The notes under the pieces are model-generated. The model worked only from the letters and a program-made list of their open reading frames with translations. It had not been told where the DNA came from and ran no database searches. DNA of 12,992 nt, from contig CAYLZW010000160.1 in NCBI GenBank assembly GCA_964388085.1, forward strand, positions 1-12,992, written 5' to 3'. The DNA is from CAYLZW01 sp964388085. Lineage in GTDB: Bacteria > Myxococcota > UBA727 > CAYLZW01. Positions within the stretch are counted from its first letter, which is position 1. Each line of letters opens with the position of its first letter. The position numbers and the translations under genes were made by a program. Positions 7,038 to 12,463 of the stretch are shown in pieces.

Positions 7038-7092
7038 GTGTGCGTAGTGATACGCGACGTCGTACGTCGGCCTCCGCGCGGGAGGTGAACGC

Positions 7093-7485
7093 TCAGGCCT
7101 TCGCGGCAGCGGCGGCGGCGGCCTTCTCGGCGCGCTTGCCCCAGTCCTGACGCTCCTTGATGCGGGCCTTCTTGCCGCGCAGGGCGCGCAGGTAGAACAG
7201 CTTGGCGCGCCGGACCTTGCCGCGCTGCATGACCTCGATCTTCTCCACGCGAGGAGAAGAGAGCGGGAAGATGCGCTCCACGCCCTGCGAGAAGCTCATC
7301 TTGCGGACGGTGATGGTCTCGCGGTTGCCGCCACCCTGGCGTCCGATGCACACGCCCTCGAAGGCCTGCACGCGCTCTTTGTCGCCTTCCTGGATGCGGA
7401 AGTGCACGCGGAGCGTGTCGCCCGGACGGAACGCGGGGTGATCGGAACGCAGGTACTGCTGCTCGAGCTCGTCGATGATGTTCAT
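7093..7485 (-). CDS. rplS: 50S ribosomal protein L19
   Basis: L19 sits at the interface between the large and small ribosomal subunits. This 130-residue protein starts at ATG 7485 (MNIIDELEQQYL) and shows the family signatures: HPAFRPGDTLRVHFRIQEGDKERVQAFEG as the SH3-like core, then RQGGGNRETITVRK, SFSQGVERIFPLSSPRVEKIEV, and the basic RGKVRRAKLFYLRALRGKKARIKE. A GTG three codons upstream has an AGG only 1 nt away, so the ATG, about 10 nt from that AGG, fits better. The C-terminus carries a ~15-residue Ala/Lys tail (EKAAAAAAAKA), longer than the ~115-residue standard protein. rplS often lies after trmD; here no trmD is visible and the upstream region is divergent. Confidence 0.98.
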   Translation of the reverse strand: MNIIDELEQQYLRSDHPAFRPGDTLRVHFRIQEGDKERVQAFEGVCIGRQGGGNRETITVRKMSFSQGVERIFPLSSPRVEKIEVMQRGKVRRAKLFYLRALRGKKARIKERQDWGKRAEKAAAAAAAKA

Positions 7486-7696
7486 GATGGCCACGCCTGA
7501 CACGTCAAGGGGAGCGCAGGCGACTCCGTTGCAAGGTGCTGGCTGCGATGCAGCCTTGTCGAGGGGCGACCAAAGCAAGCGCCGCGCGGACCGTCAAGCG
7601 GGGACCGTGTCGCGCGGGCGTGGGAAAGCGCCGACCCGAGCCATAGCCTCTGCGGCCGCGCTCGCAACCCCTGAATAATTCTGCCATTTAAGCCCG

Positions 7697-7726
7697 TTGA
7701 CAGGGCGCGGGCGGGGCTGCTACGCG
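7697..7726 (+). promoter_or_regulatory. Candidate sigma-70-type promoter for the histone-tailed HTH gene
   Basis: TTGACA at 7697-7702 is a perfect -35 consensus, preceded by an AT-rich patch. Eighteen nt downstream is TACGCG (7721-7726), which matches only the first two positions of TATAAT. The TTG of this box is also an in-frame potential start codon, but it is better explained as promoter. The -10 is the weak point. Confidence 0.4.
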
Positions 7727-7731
7727 CTCTG

Positions 7732-7763
7732 GCGAGAGAGCGCTTCGCCGCGAGAGAGCGCTT
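7732..7763 (+). promoter_or_regulatory. Tandem 14-bp direct repeat, possible operator pair
   Basis: GCGAGAGAGCGCTT occurs at 7732-7745 and again at 7750-7763, an 18-bp period. Each copy contains the palindrome AGCGCT. In addition, GCGCTCT (7724-7730) pairs with AGAGCGC (7737-7743). The repeats sit just downstream of the candidate -10, where a bound protein would block transcription start or escape. Autoregulation by the HTH protein encoded downstream is an inference. Confidence 0.5.
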
Positions 7764-7855
7764 TGTTGCGCGCGAGCTGCGGCCTCAATATGCAGCCGGA
7801 CGTGCGTGGCGCGGACGCGCCCCCTTTCGTTTCTTGCCTCGCGAAGGACGTTCAC

Positions 7856-8755
7856 GTGACCGAACCTGGTGGCACCCTCATCTTCAACAGCAAGCAGCTC
7901 GAGGAGCTCGAGAGCATCCACGACTCGACGGGCGCCTTCGAAGAGGAGGCCGAAGAAGGCGGGATGGAGGACGTCGGCGAAGCCGCCATGGAGTGGCGCC
8001 GCGGGCTCCTCGAGGAAGCCGCCGAGAACGTCAAGCGCGCCAAGGGTCGCCCCGTCGATCCCAACATCATCTACGACGCGGGCTCGCTGCTCTACGATCG
8101 CGAGTCGCGCCGCTTTGGTCGCGTGAACCGCTCGGTGCCCGGCTACTTGCGCATCGTCTACCTGACCGGCGGCGACCGCGAGTACGGCCTGCTCGACGTA
8201 GCGGCCTACCTGAAGGAGTTCGCCGCCGTGAAGCGGCTGTCGGAGCTGTCCCGTCAGCTCGGCATGGCCGACGTCGACGTGGAGCGCGAGCTCGATCGGC
8301 TCGACCTGACGGCGCTCGAGGAGGAGGCGCCCGAAGGGGAAGAGGCCGCCGCGGACGCCGCCTCGTCGAGTGACGCCCCGCCGGCCGCGCCCGAGGCGCA
8401 GGCGGCGAGCGCGCAGGTCGCCAAGAAGGCCGACAAGAAGGCCAAGGGCGCGAAGGCGAAGGCGGGCGCCGCCGACAAGGCTGCCGACAAGAAGGCGGAC
8501 AAGGCCGCGAAGGCGGCGAAGGAAGAGAAGCCGGCGAAGGCGAAGGGCGAGAAGGAGGCGCGCGCGAAGAAGGCGCCGCCTCCCGCGCTCAAGAAGGGCG
8601 GGAAGAAGGCGAACCCCATCGACGATCCGAACTCGTTCATTCGGCAGAGCTTTCAGGAGATGTCGAACCGCGAGCTCGCGCGCCACACCGGTCTCAGCGA
8701 GCACACCATTCGGCGCAAGCTTGGCGAGTGGGGTCTGAAGCGCAAGAAGGCGTGA
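7856..8755 (+). CDS. Lysine/alanine-rich (histone-H1-like) protein with C-terminal helix-turn-helix, function unknown
   Basis: The start is GTG 7856, with AAGGA (7844-7848) 7 nt upstream; this gives 299 residues. An ATG at 7790 and a TTG at 7697 are in frame but lack a Shine-Dalgarno. There are three zones. Residues 1-150 are acidic and folded-looking, with the conserved-seeming stretch RPVDPNIIYDAGSLLYDRES, then RRFGRVNRSVPGYLRIVYL. Residues ~155-252 are low complexity: first acidic Ala/Glu/Ser, then repeated KKADKKAKGAK- and KADKAAKAAK-type units like histone H1 tails, which bind DNA non-specifically. Residues 268-294 (EMSNRELARHTGLSEHTIRR, then KLGEWGL) fit a helix-turn-helix. I do not recognise the N-terminal domain. 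A nucleoid-associated or DNA-anchored regulatory role is inferred from composition. It is monocistronic, flanked by a promoter candidate and a strong terminator. Confidence 0.8.
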   Translation: MTEPGGTLIFNSKQLEELESIHDSTGAFEEEAEEGGMEDVGEAAMEWRRGLLEEAAENVKRAKGRPVDPNIIYDAGSLLYDRESRRFGRVNRSVPGYLRIVYLTGGDREYGLLDVAAYLKEFAAVKRLSELSRQLGMADVDVERELDRLDLTALEEEAPEGEEAAADAASSSDAPPAAPEAQAASAQVAKKADKKAKGAKAKAGAADKAADKKADKAAKAAKEEKPAKAKGEKEARAKKAPPPALKKGGKKANPIDDPNSFIRQSFQEMSNRELARHTGLSEHTIRRKLGEWGLKRKKA

Positions 8756-8778
8756 CCGTCGTCGCGCCGTGAGCGCTG

Positions 8779-8812
8779 TCGGCCCGGGGCATCGCTGTCC
8801 CGGGCCGATTTT
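8779..8812 (+). terminator. Rho-independent terminator after the histone-tailed HTH gene
   Basis: TCGGCCCGGG (8779-8788) pairs perfectly with CCCGGGCCGA (8799-8808) around a 10-nt loop, followed directly by TTTT (8809-8812). It lies 23 bp past the TGA at 8753-8755. Confidence 0.92.
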
Positions 8813-8838
8813 CGTCTGGCGACGGGCACCCGTTCCTT

Positions 8839-8880
8839 GCCGTGGGCATTGCCGTCGCCGTGGACGTTGCCGTGGACGTT
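8839..8880. repeat. Tandem 12-bp/6-bp GC-rich repeat tract
   Basis: GCCGTGGGCATT (8839-8850), GCCGTC (8851-8856), and two perfect GCCGTGGACGTT units (8857-8868 and 8869-8880) are followed by decaying copies (GACGTGGACGTG and GTTGCCGTC) to about 8916. The units are built from the same GCCGTS hexamer seen inside yraN at 4121-4156. Confidence 0.8.
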
Positions 8881-8914
8881 GCCGGTAGACGTGGACGTGC
8901 AGCGTTGCCGTCGA

Positions 8915-8927
8915 GACTCGCTGAGTC
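8915..8927. promoter_or_regulatory. Candidate upstream activating site for the sigma-54 promoter
   Basis: GACTCGCTGAGTC is an inverted repeat of 5-bp arms with a 3-nt centre. Relative to the predicted transcription start near 9027, it lies at about -100 to -112, a usual place for an enhancer-binding-protein dimer. Only one such site is obvious, and short palindromes can arise by chance. Confidence 0.3.
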
Positions 8928-9000
8928 CCCCGCGCGCCTCACCTGTGGCGTCCTGGGCGCTCTCGTCCCCCGCTTAGCACACCGGCGCGCAAACGCTGCC

Positions 9001-9016
9001 TGGCACCATGACTGCA
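9001..9016 (+). promoter_or_regulatory. Sigma-54 (-24/-12) promoter
   Basis: TGGCACCATGACTGCA matches the consensus TGGCAC-N5-TTGCA at every informative position except one (CTGC for TTGC). The GG (9002-9003) and GC (9014-9015) have the required 10-nt spacing. It predicts transcription from near 9027, about 64 nt before the lipoprotein ATG, with no other gene between. Confidence 0.75.
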
Positions 9017-9090
9017 ATCCACGGCGCACAGGCCCGCCGCCCGCGTCTGCACGGCGGCGGCCCATCAACCGCATGACTTCAGGAGTAGCC

Positions 9091-9894
9091 ATGAGACACG
9101 TGATCGGAGGGACGGCCACGGCCGCGCTCTCGCTGCTCGTCGCGTCCGGATGCCAGCACATGGGCGAGGACCGCCGAGCCTTCGCGATGAACCGCGACAC
9201 CGGCGACATGGAGGTGGTCACCGCGTCGGCCGACGACGTCGCCGAGGAGGAGGGCGCCGACGTCGCCATCGACGTCTCGCGCAGCGAGGCCACGCTCGAG
9301 GAGGAGCCGGCCCCCGTCGAGACGCCGCCGGCCTTCGCCGAAGAGCCCGCGCTCGAAGAGGAGCCCGTGCTCGAAGAGGAGCCCGTGCTCGAAGAGCCGG
9401 CGCTCGCCGAGGAGCCCGTCGCCGCCGGCGCGCAGATCGAGGTCATGCAGCAGGCGCCGCAGATCTTCGTCGAGCAGCCCGCACCCGAGATCGTCATCGA
9501 GCAGCAGGCTCCCGAGATCGTCATCGAGCAGGCGCAGCCCGACGTGCGCGTGAACCAGGCCGAGCCGCGCGTGCAGGTGCGACAGGCCGAGCCCACCATC
9601 CGCGTCGAGCAGGCGCCGCCCGTCGTGCGCATCGAGCAGGCCCGGCCCGAGGTGAGCGTGCAGCAGGCGGAGCCGCAGGTGAGCGTCGAGATCGCCGAGC
9701 CCGAGGTCTCGGTGGAGCGCTCCGGAACGGCCAAGGTGCAGATCGATGAGGTCGACACCACCCGCGCCGCCGAAGAGGAGCCGAAGGACGAGGCGGCCGT
9801 GCAGCCGGCGCTGGAGGAAGAGGCGCTCGACGAGGGCGCGCTCGAGCAGGACATCGAGCAGCCGGCCGAGGAAGAGGTCGATCCGACCTACTGA
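9091..9894 (+). CDS. Repeat-rich acidic lipoprotein, unknown function
   Basis: The start is ATG 9091, with AGGAG 5 nt upstream, giving 267 residues. Residues 1-21 are a lipoprotein signal (LLVASGC lipobox; Cys21 lipidated after cleavage). Residues ~50-118 are very acidic, with EEPVLEE-type repeats (DNA repeat around 9340-9420). Residues 120-209 are ten exact 9-residue units with the pattern Q-A-x-P-x-V-x-V-E, for example QPAPEIVIE, QAEPTIRVE and QAEPQVSVE; alternating hydrophobic Val/Ile suggests short beta-strands stacked as a repetitive beta structure. The last ~50 residues are again acidic and end in Tyr. Similar Q-P-x-P-x-V-x-V repeats occur in some proteobacterial envelope proteins, whose function I cannot assign here. 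It is driven by a likely sigma-54 promoter. The reading frame extends upstream to 8842 without a supporting start. Confidence 0.85.
   Translation: MRHVIGGTATAALSLLVASGCQHMGEDRRAFAMNRDTGDMEVVTASADDVAEEEGADVAIDVSRSEATLEEEPAPVETPPAFAEEPALEEEPVLEEEPVLEEPALAEEPVAAGAQIEVMQQAPQIFVEQPAPEIVIEQQAPEIVIEQAQPDVRVNQAEPRVQVRQAEPTIRVEQAPPVVRIEQARPEVSVQQAEPQVSVEIAEPEVSVERSGTAKVQIDEVDTTRAAEEEPKDEAAVQPALEEEALDEGALEQDIEQPAEEEVDPTY
9448..9717 (+). repeat. Ten tandem 27-bp coding repeats in the lipoprotein gene
   Basis: Ten consecutive 27-bp units in perfect register encode the 9-residue motif. Units 1-3 carry Ile/Val with Glu (PEIVIE), units 4-7 are more basic (RVQVR, TIRVE, VVRIE), and units 8-10 carry Ser/Val (EVSVQ, QVSVE). 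Neighbouring units are more alike than distant ones, as expected if they grew by local duplication. Confidence 0.9.
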
Positions 9895-9933
9895 TCGACT
9901 CACACGCAACGCGCGCCGACGAGGAGATCCTCA

Positions 9934-9983
9934 CGCAACGCCGCAACGCCGGGCAGGGAGCTGTCCGGCGTTGCGGCGTTGCG
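9934..9983. terminator. Long perfect hairpin between convergent genes, possible bidirectional terminator
   Basis: A 19-bp perfect stem (9934-9952 with 9965-9983) encloses a 12-nt loop between the tail-to-tail lipoprotein genes. Neither side has a run of T, so if it terminates transcription it does so without the classic U-tract. The stem is made of copies of the octamer GGCGTTGC and its complement. Confidence 0.55.
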
Positions 9984-10006
9984 GCGTTGCGGTGTTGCGG
10001 TGTTGT
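9967..10006. repeat. Five tandem octamers GGYGTTGY
   Basis: GGCGTTGC appears three times (9967-9990), then GGTGTTGC (9991-9998) and GGTGTTGT (9999-10006). Two inverted copies (GCAACGCC) at 9935-9950 form the other arm of the hairpin, and ACGCAACG occurs at 9904-9911. Confidence 0.85.
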
Positions 10007-10035
10007 GAGATCGCCGGTCGCGGCGACCTGGCGCT

Positions 10036-10707
10036 TCAAGGGAACGTACCGCCCGTCGTCGGCGCGGCGCACATCCAGTAGGCGTCGTCCTGGCCGGGAC
10101 GACAGGCGCCGGCCGGCGTGGCGCCGCTCGGGCACTCTTCCTCGCTGGGGTCGGCGACGAGACAGCCCTTGCACACGTCGATGGGGAACGACGACGTCAC
10201 CCCGAGCGGCTCCCCGTCGACCACGGGCTCGAGCGTGACGGTGATGGTCTCGTAGGTGGTGTCGTCGATGCCGAGCTCACCGTCGGCGGCCAACGCCTCG
10301 GCCAACGCGCGCGGCAAAAGCACGACGTCCTCCACCAAGGCGACGACGACATCATCGGGGCTCGGCGGCGTCAACAGCACGTCGCCGAGGGGCTGGGTGC
10401 CCTTCGCGTCCGCCGCGGCGTCCTTCACGTCGCCGGAGACGCCGTCGGGCAACGCGAACGAGAGCGCCAGGCTGTCGATGCGCAGCCGGCCCCCCGTGCC
10501 CGTGAAGCGGAGATCGGCCACGTAGGCGCCGGCGAAGTCTTCCGTCGCCATGACGTCGAGCAGACCGCGTCCGGCGGCCGCCGAGCCCGCCGTGGGGGAC
10601 AAGCAGGTAGGGCTCTGCCGCGGCGGCAGGACCTCGATGCCGAGCAGCTCGGGACCACAGCCAGCGAACAGGAGGGCAGCGCCGAGGGGGAGCATGAGCG
10701 ATCGCAT
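10036..10707 (-). CDS. Cys-rich lipoprotein, unknown function
   Basis: The start is ATG 10707, with GGAG 7 nt upstream, giving 223 residues. A lipoprotein signal ends in LLFAGC (Cys17 lipidated), followed by GPELLGIEVLPPRQSPTC. The middle (about 50-165) alternates hydrophobic and polar residues and looks beta-rich (VADLRFTGTGGRLRIDSLAL, then SFALP). The end concentrates cysteines: Cys179, 182, 192, 202 and 213, with Cys35 making six besides the lipidated one, so three disulfides are possible outside the cytoplasm. The C-terminal pattern CKGCLV-(9)-C-(9)-CRPGQDDAYWMC resembles tails of myxobacterial surface lipoproteins, a resemblance recalled rather than searched. It is divergent from marR and convergent with the repeat lipoprotein. 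No family is recognised. Confidence 0.75.
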   Translation of the reverse strand: MRSLMLPLGAALLFAGCGPELLGIEVLPPRQSPTCLSPTAGSAAAGRGLLDVMATEDFAGAYVADLRFTGTGGRLRIDSLALSFALPDGVSGDVKDAAADAKGTQPLGDVLLTPPSPDDVVVALVEDVVLLPRALAEALAADGELGIDDTTYETITVTLEPVVDGEPLGVTSSFPIDVCKGCLVADPSEEECPSGATPAGACRPGQDDAYWMCAAPTTGGTFP

Positions 10708-10767
10708 GGTTCGACTCCGGAGAGGACAACGACAGACGAGAAACGGCCGGTGCGCGCCTCGTACCGC

Positions 10768-10797
10768 TTGACGCTACTTCAGGATATGAAATATTCA
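10768..10797 (+). promoter_or_regulatory. AT-rich promoter and candidate MarR operator
   Basis: TTGACG (10768-10773) is a good -35 box. AATATT (16-nt spacing) or TATTCA (18-nt spacing) could serve as the -10. TGAA-N3-TTCA (10787-10797) is an inverted repeat overlapping that -10, in the most AT-rich patch of this GC-rich window. MarR proteins usually repress their own operon from such sites. The same patch could also affect the divergent lipoprotein gene. Confidence 0.5.
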
Positions 10798-10817
10798 CAA
10801 CCCGAAAAGGTCAGGTC

Positions 10818-11270
10818 GTGAACAAAGACGCACAGCAGCTCTGGGATCTGATGCTCGAGCTCGGTCGACGGCGCTCGCTGCGCGATCCGTTGGCGTCGCT
10901 CGTGGAGGGTAAGGAGCTCACGCCGCCGCAGCTGCACGCCATCTCCTGGCTCGGCGTCGACGGCGAGCTGCCCATCAGCGTGCTCGCGCAGCGCATCGGC
11001 GCCTCGGGCTCGAGCACCACCGGGCTCATCGACCGGCTCGAGAAGCACCACCTGGTCGCCCGCGCGGCGAGCGCCAGTGACCGGCGCGTGGTGCTCGTGT
11101 CCCTCACCCCCGAGGGCGAGGCGCTGGCGAACCACATCATCACGACCTTCCGAGAGCGCCTCGACCTGCTCATGACGGCGCTCAAGCCGGCCGACCGCAA
11201 GGCGCTGATCCGGCTCGTTACCCAGATCGACGACGCCTTGGCGTCGCTCCCCGAGGAGACCGGCGAATGA
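10818..11270 (+). CDS. MarR-family transcriptional regulator
   Basis: This 150-residue protein starts at GTG 10818, with AAAGG 7 nt upstream. It is a standard-length MarR with dimerisation helices at both ends and a winged helix-turn-helix in between: LTPPQLHAISWLGVDGELPI at about 34-53, then the recognition region LAQRIGASGSSTTGLIDRLE at ~56-75, then the wing ending in the family signature SDRRVVLVSLTPEG (about 91-104). Such proteins release DNA on binding drugs, phenolics or oxidants. Its stop overlaps the start of the adaptor gene (ATGA), which strongly suggests local control of the efflux operon. The ligand cannot be read from the sequence. There are no cysteines, so thiol-based oxidation sensing is unlikely. 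Confidence 0.93.
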   Translation: MNKDAQQLWDLMLELGRRRSLRDPLASLVEGKELTPPQLHAISWLGVDGELPISVLAQRIGASGSSTTGLIDRLEKHHLVARAASASDRRVVLVSLTPEGEALANHIITTFRERLDLLMTALKPADRKALIRLVTQIDDALASLPEETGE

Positions 11271-12463
11271 AGCCCCAGCCCTGCCGCCTCAGCGTCGCGC
11301 CCTCTCTCATCTTGCTCGCGCTCCTCGGCTGCAAGCCCGAGGAGGTGAAGACCGTGGAGGTCAGCGCGCGCCCCGTGAAGACCACCGCGATCCGCACCGG
11401 AGACGCGGTCACGGTCGTCGAGGCCATCGGCGATCTCGAGGGGGAGAAGGAGGTGTCGGTGTACGCGCCGATGCCCGAGCGCATCCAGTCGCTGCGCGTG
11501 AGCAACGGCCAGGCGGTGCGCAAGGGCCAGATCCTCGCGATCCTCGACAACGACCTGCAGTCGGAGGCCATGCGCCAGGCGGAGGCGGGCCTCACCGCGG
11601 CCGAAGCGCAGCGTGACGCGCTCGAAGACGAGGTGCGCCGTACCCGCGCGCTCGTCGCTGCCGGCGGCGCCACGCGCGCGCAGCTCGAGTCTCTCGAGGC
11701 GCAGCTCAGGACCTCCGGCGCGCAGGTCGGGCAGATCGCCGCGGGCGTCTCCTCCGCCGCCGCGCAGCGTCGACGGGCGGTCATCACCTCCCCCATCGAC
11801 GGCGTCGTCAGCGGGCTCGTCTCGCGCGAGGGAGACATGGCGACGCCGAGCATGCCGCTGCTCACCGTCGTAGAGCCCGAGCGCGTGGTGGCGGTGTTTC
11901 AAGTGCCCGAACGGGACTTCTTGCGCGTGAAGGAGGGCATGAAGGCCACGGTCGCTCCGCTCGGCAGCGACGACGTCAGCCGTGCGTCCAGCGTCAGCTT
12001 CGTGGGCCTGACCGTCGACCGCCGCTCCCGCACCGGGCGCGTCGAGGTGAAGCTCGACAACACGGACGGCGCCCTCGTGCCCGGCTCCGCCGTAAAGGGC
12101 GTGTTCGAGCTCGAGCGCCGCGAGGGCGTGGTGCTCGTGCCCGCCAAGGCCGTCATGCTCACGGCCGACTCCGAGCGCACCGGCCGCGCGCTGGCGTTCG
12201 TCGCGAACGGCGACAAAGCGAGCCGCCGCGAGATCGTCGTCGGTGAGCGCCAGGGGAGTCAGGTCGTGGTCGAGTCGGGCCTGCGCGCGGGCGAGGAGCT
12301 GGTCACGAGCGGGCAGCACTTGTTGCGCGAAGGCAGCCTCCTCCGACGCGTGGCGACGAGCCCGGCGCCGGCCGCCGCGCCCTCTCCCACGACGGCTCCG
12401 AGAGACAGCGGCCCGGCGCCCGCCGTCGAGAACGCGGCCGCCGGCGCGAAGGAGCTCCAATGA
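11267..12463 (+). CDS. RND efflux periplasmic adaptor (membrane fusion) lipoprotein
   Basis: This 398-residue protein links an inner-membrane RND pump to an outer-membrane channel. The start ATG 11267 overlaps the marR stop (ATGA). The signal ends in the lipobox LLALLGC (Cys22), so it is lipid-anchored like AcrA. Domain order: first lipoyl half ~50-97 (EKEVSVYAPMPERIQSLRVS, then NGQAVRKGQILAILDND); alpha-hairpin ~98-165 (Ala/Gln/Glu/Arg-rich); second lipoyl half ~167-200 (VITSPIDGVVSGLVSREGDM); beta-barrel ~204-290; membrane-proximal domain ~290-350. A Pro/Ala-rich tail occupies 355-398. The gene has GAG-rich upstream coding sequence from marR but no separate promoter that I can see. It is followed by the pump gene with another ATGA overlap. 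The substrate is unknown. Confidence 0.95.
   Translation: MKPQPCRLSVAPSLILLALLGCKPEEVKTVEVSARPVKTTAIRTGDAVTVVEAIGDLEGEKEVSVYAPMPERIQSLRVSNGQAVRKGQILAILDNDLQSEAMRQAEAGLTAAEAQRDALEDEVRRTRALVAAGGATRAQLESLEAQLRTSGAQVGQIAAGVSSAAAQRRRAVITSPIDGVVSGLVSREGDMATPSMPLLTVVEPERVVAVFQVPERDFLRVKEGMKATVAPLGSDDVSRASSVSFVGLTVDRRSRTGRVEVKLDNTDGALVPGSAVKGVFELERREGVVLVPAKAVMLTADSERTGRALAFVANGDKASRREIVVGERQGSQVVVESGLRAGEELVTSGQHLLREGSLLRRVATSPAPAAAPSPTTAPRDSGPAPAVENAAAGAKELQ

Larger units (their letters stand above)
7486..7855. other. Divergent intergenic region between rplS and the histone-tailed HTH gene
   Basis: This 370-bp stretch holds no gene I can support. Its contents are as follows. The likely minus-strand rplS leader includes a possible TTGACG -35 box (7597-7592, minus), but the matching -10 (TTTGGT at 17-nt spacing) is poor. 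An AT-rich patch at about 7669-7692 could act as an UP element. Next come a perfect plus-strand TTGACA box (7697-7702), a tandem 14-bp repeat at 7732-7763, and a ~90-nt leader up to the GTG start at 7856. Open frames through it (including one with an ATG at 7790) have no Shine-Dalgarno and the composition of leader DNA. Confidence 0.6.
8756..9090. other. Intergenic region with terminator, repeat tract and sigma-54 promoter
   Basis: No gene is supported in these 335 bp. In order they hold the rho-independent terminator at 8779-8812, the GCCGTGGACGTT repeat tract (8839-8880 plus a degenerate tail to about 8916), an inverted repeat GACTC-N3-GAGTC at 8915-8927, the -24/-12 promoter at 9001-9016, and an 8-bp GC hairpin in the leader (9034-9041 with 9053-9060). 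An open frame from an internal GTG-type start at 8842 runs into the lipoprotein, but it is just the repeat tract read through. Confidence 0.75.

Noticed and set aside
7486..7680. Small open frames and a possible tRNA or RNA gene upstream of rplS
   Set aside because: I found no cloverleaf, no T-loop GTTCRA motif in a suitable place, and no ribosome-binding site in front of the short frames.
7697..7855. Starting the histone-tailed gene at TTG 7697 or ATG 7790
   Set aside because: The TTG is the first half of a perfect TTGACA -35 box, neither codon has a Shine-Dalgarno, and GTG 7856 has AAGGA at ideal spacing.
8694..9909. Long minus-strand open frames opposite the repeat lipoprotein
   Set aside because: Their Ser/Cys/Thr- or Leu/Gly-rich repeats merely mirror the 27-bp repeats. 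The plus strand has the lipobox, Shine-Dalgarno, promoter and codon register.
9904..9911. An attachment site suggested by scattered ACGCAACG copies
   Set aside because: There is no integrase, no tRNA end and no flanking direct repeat of useful length. The copies belong to the octamer family at 9935-10006.
9967..10006. CRISPR array
   Set aside because: The repeats are only 8 bp, contiguous and without spacers, and no cas gene is in view.
10811..12460. A 549-codon open frame on the minus strand opposite marR and the adaptor gene
   Set aside because: It is a shadow of two well-recognised plus-strand genes, and its composition is typical antisense (His/Arg/Ala-rich).
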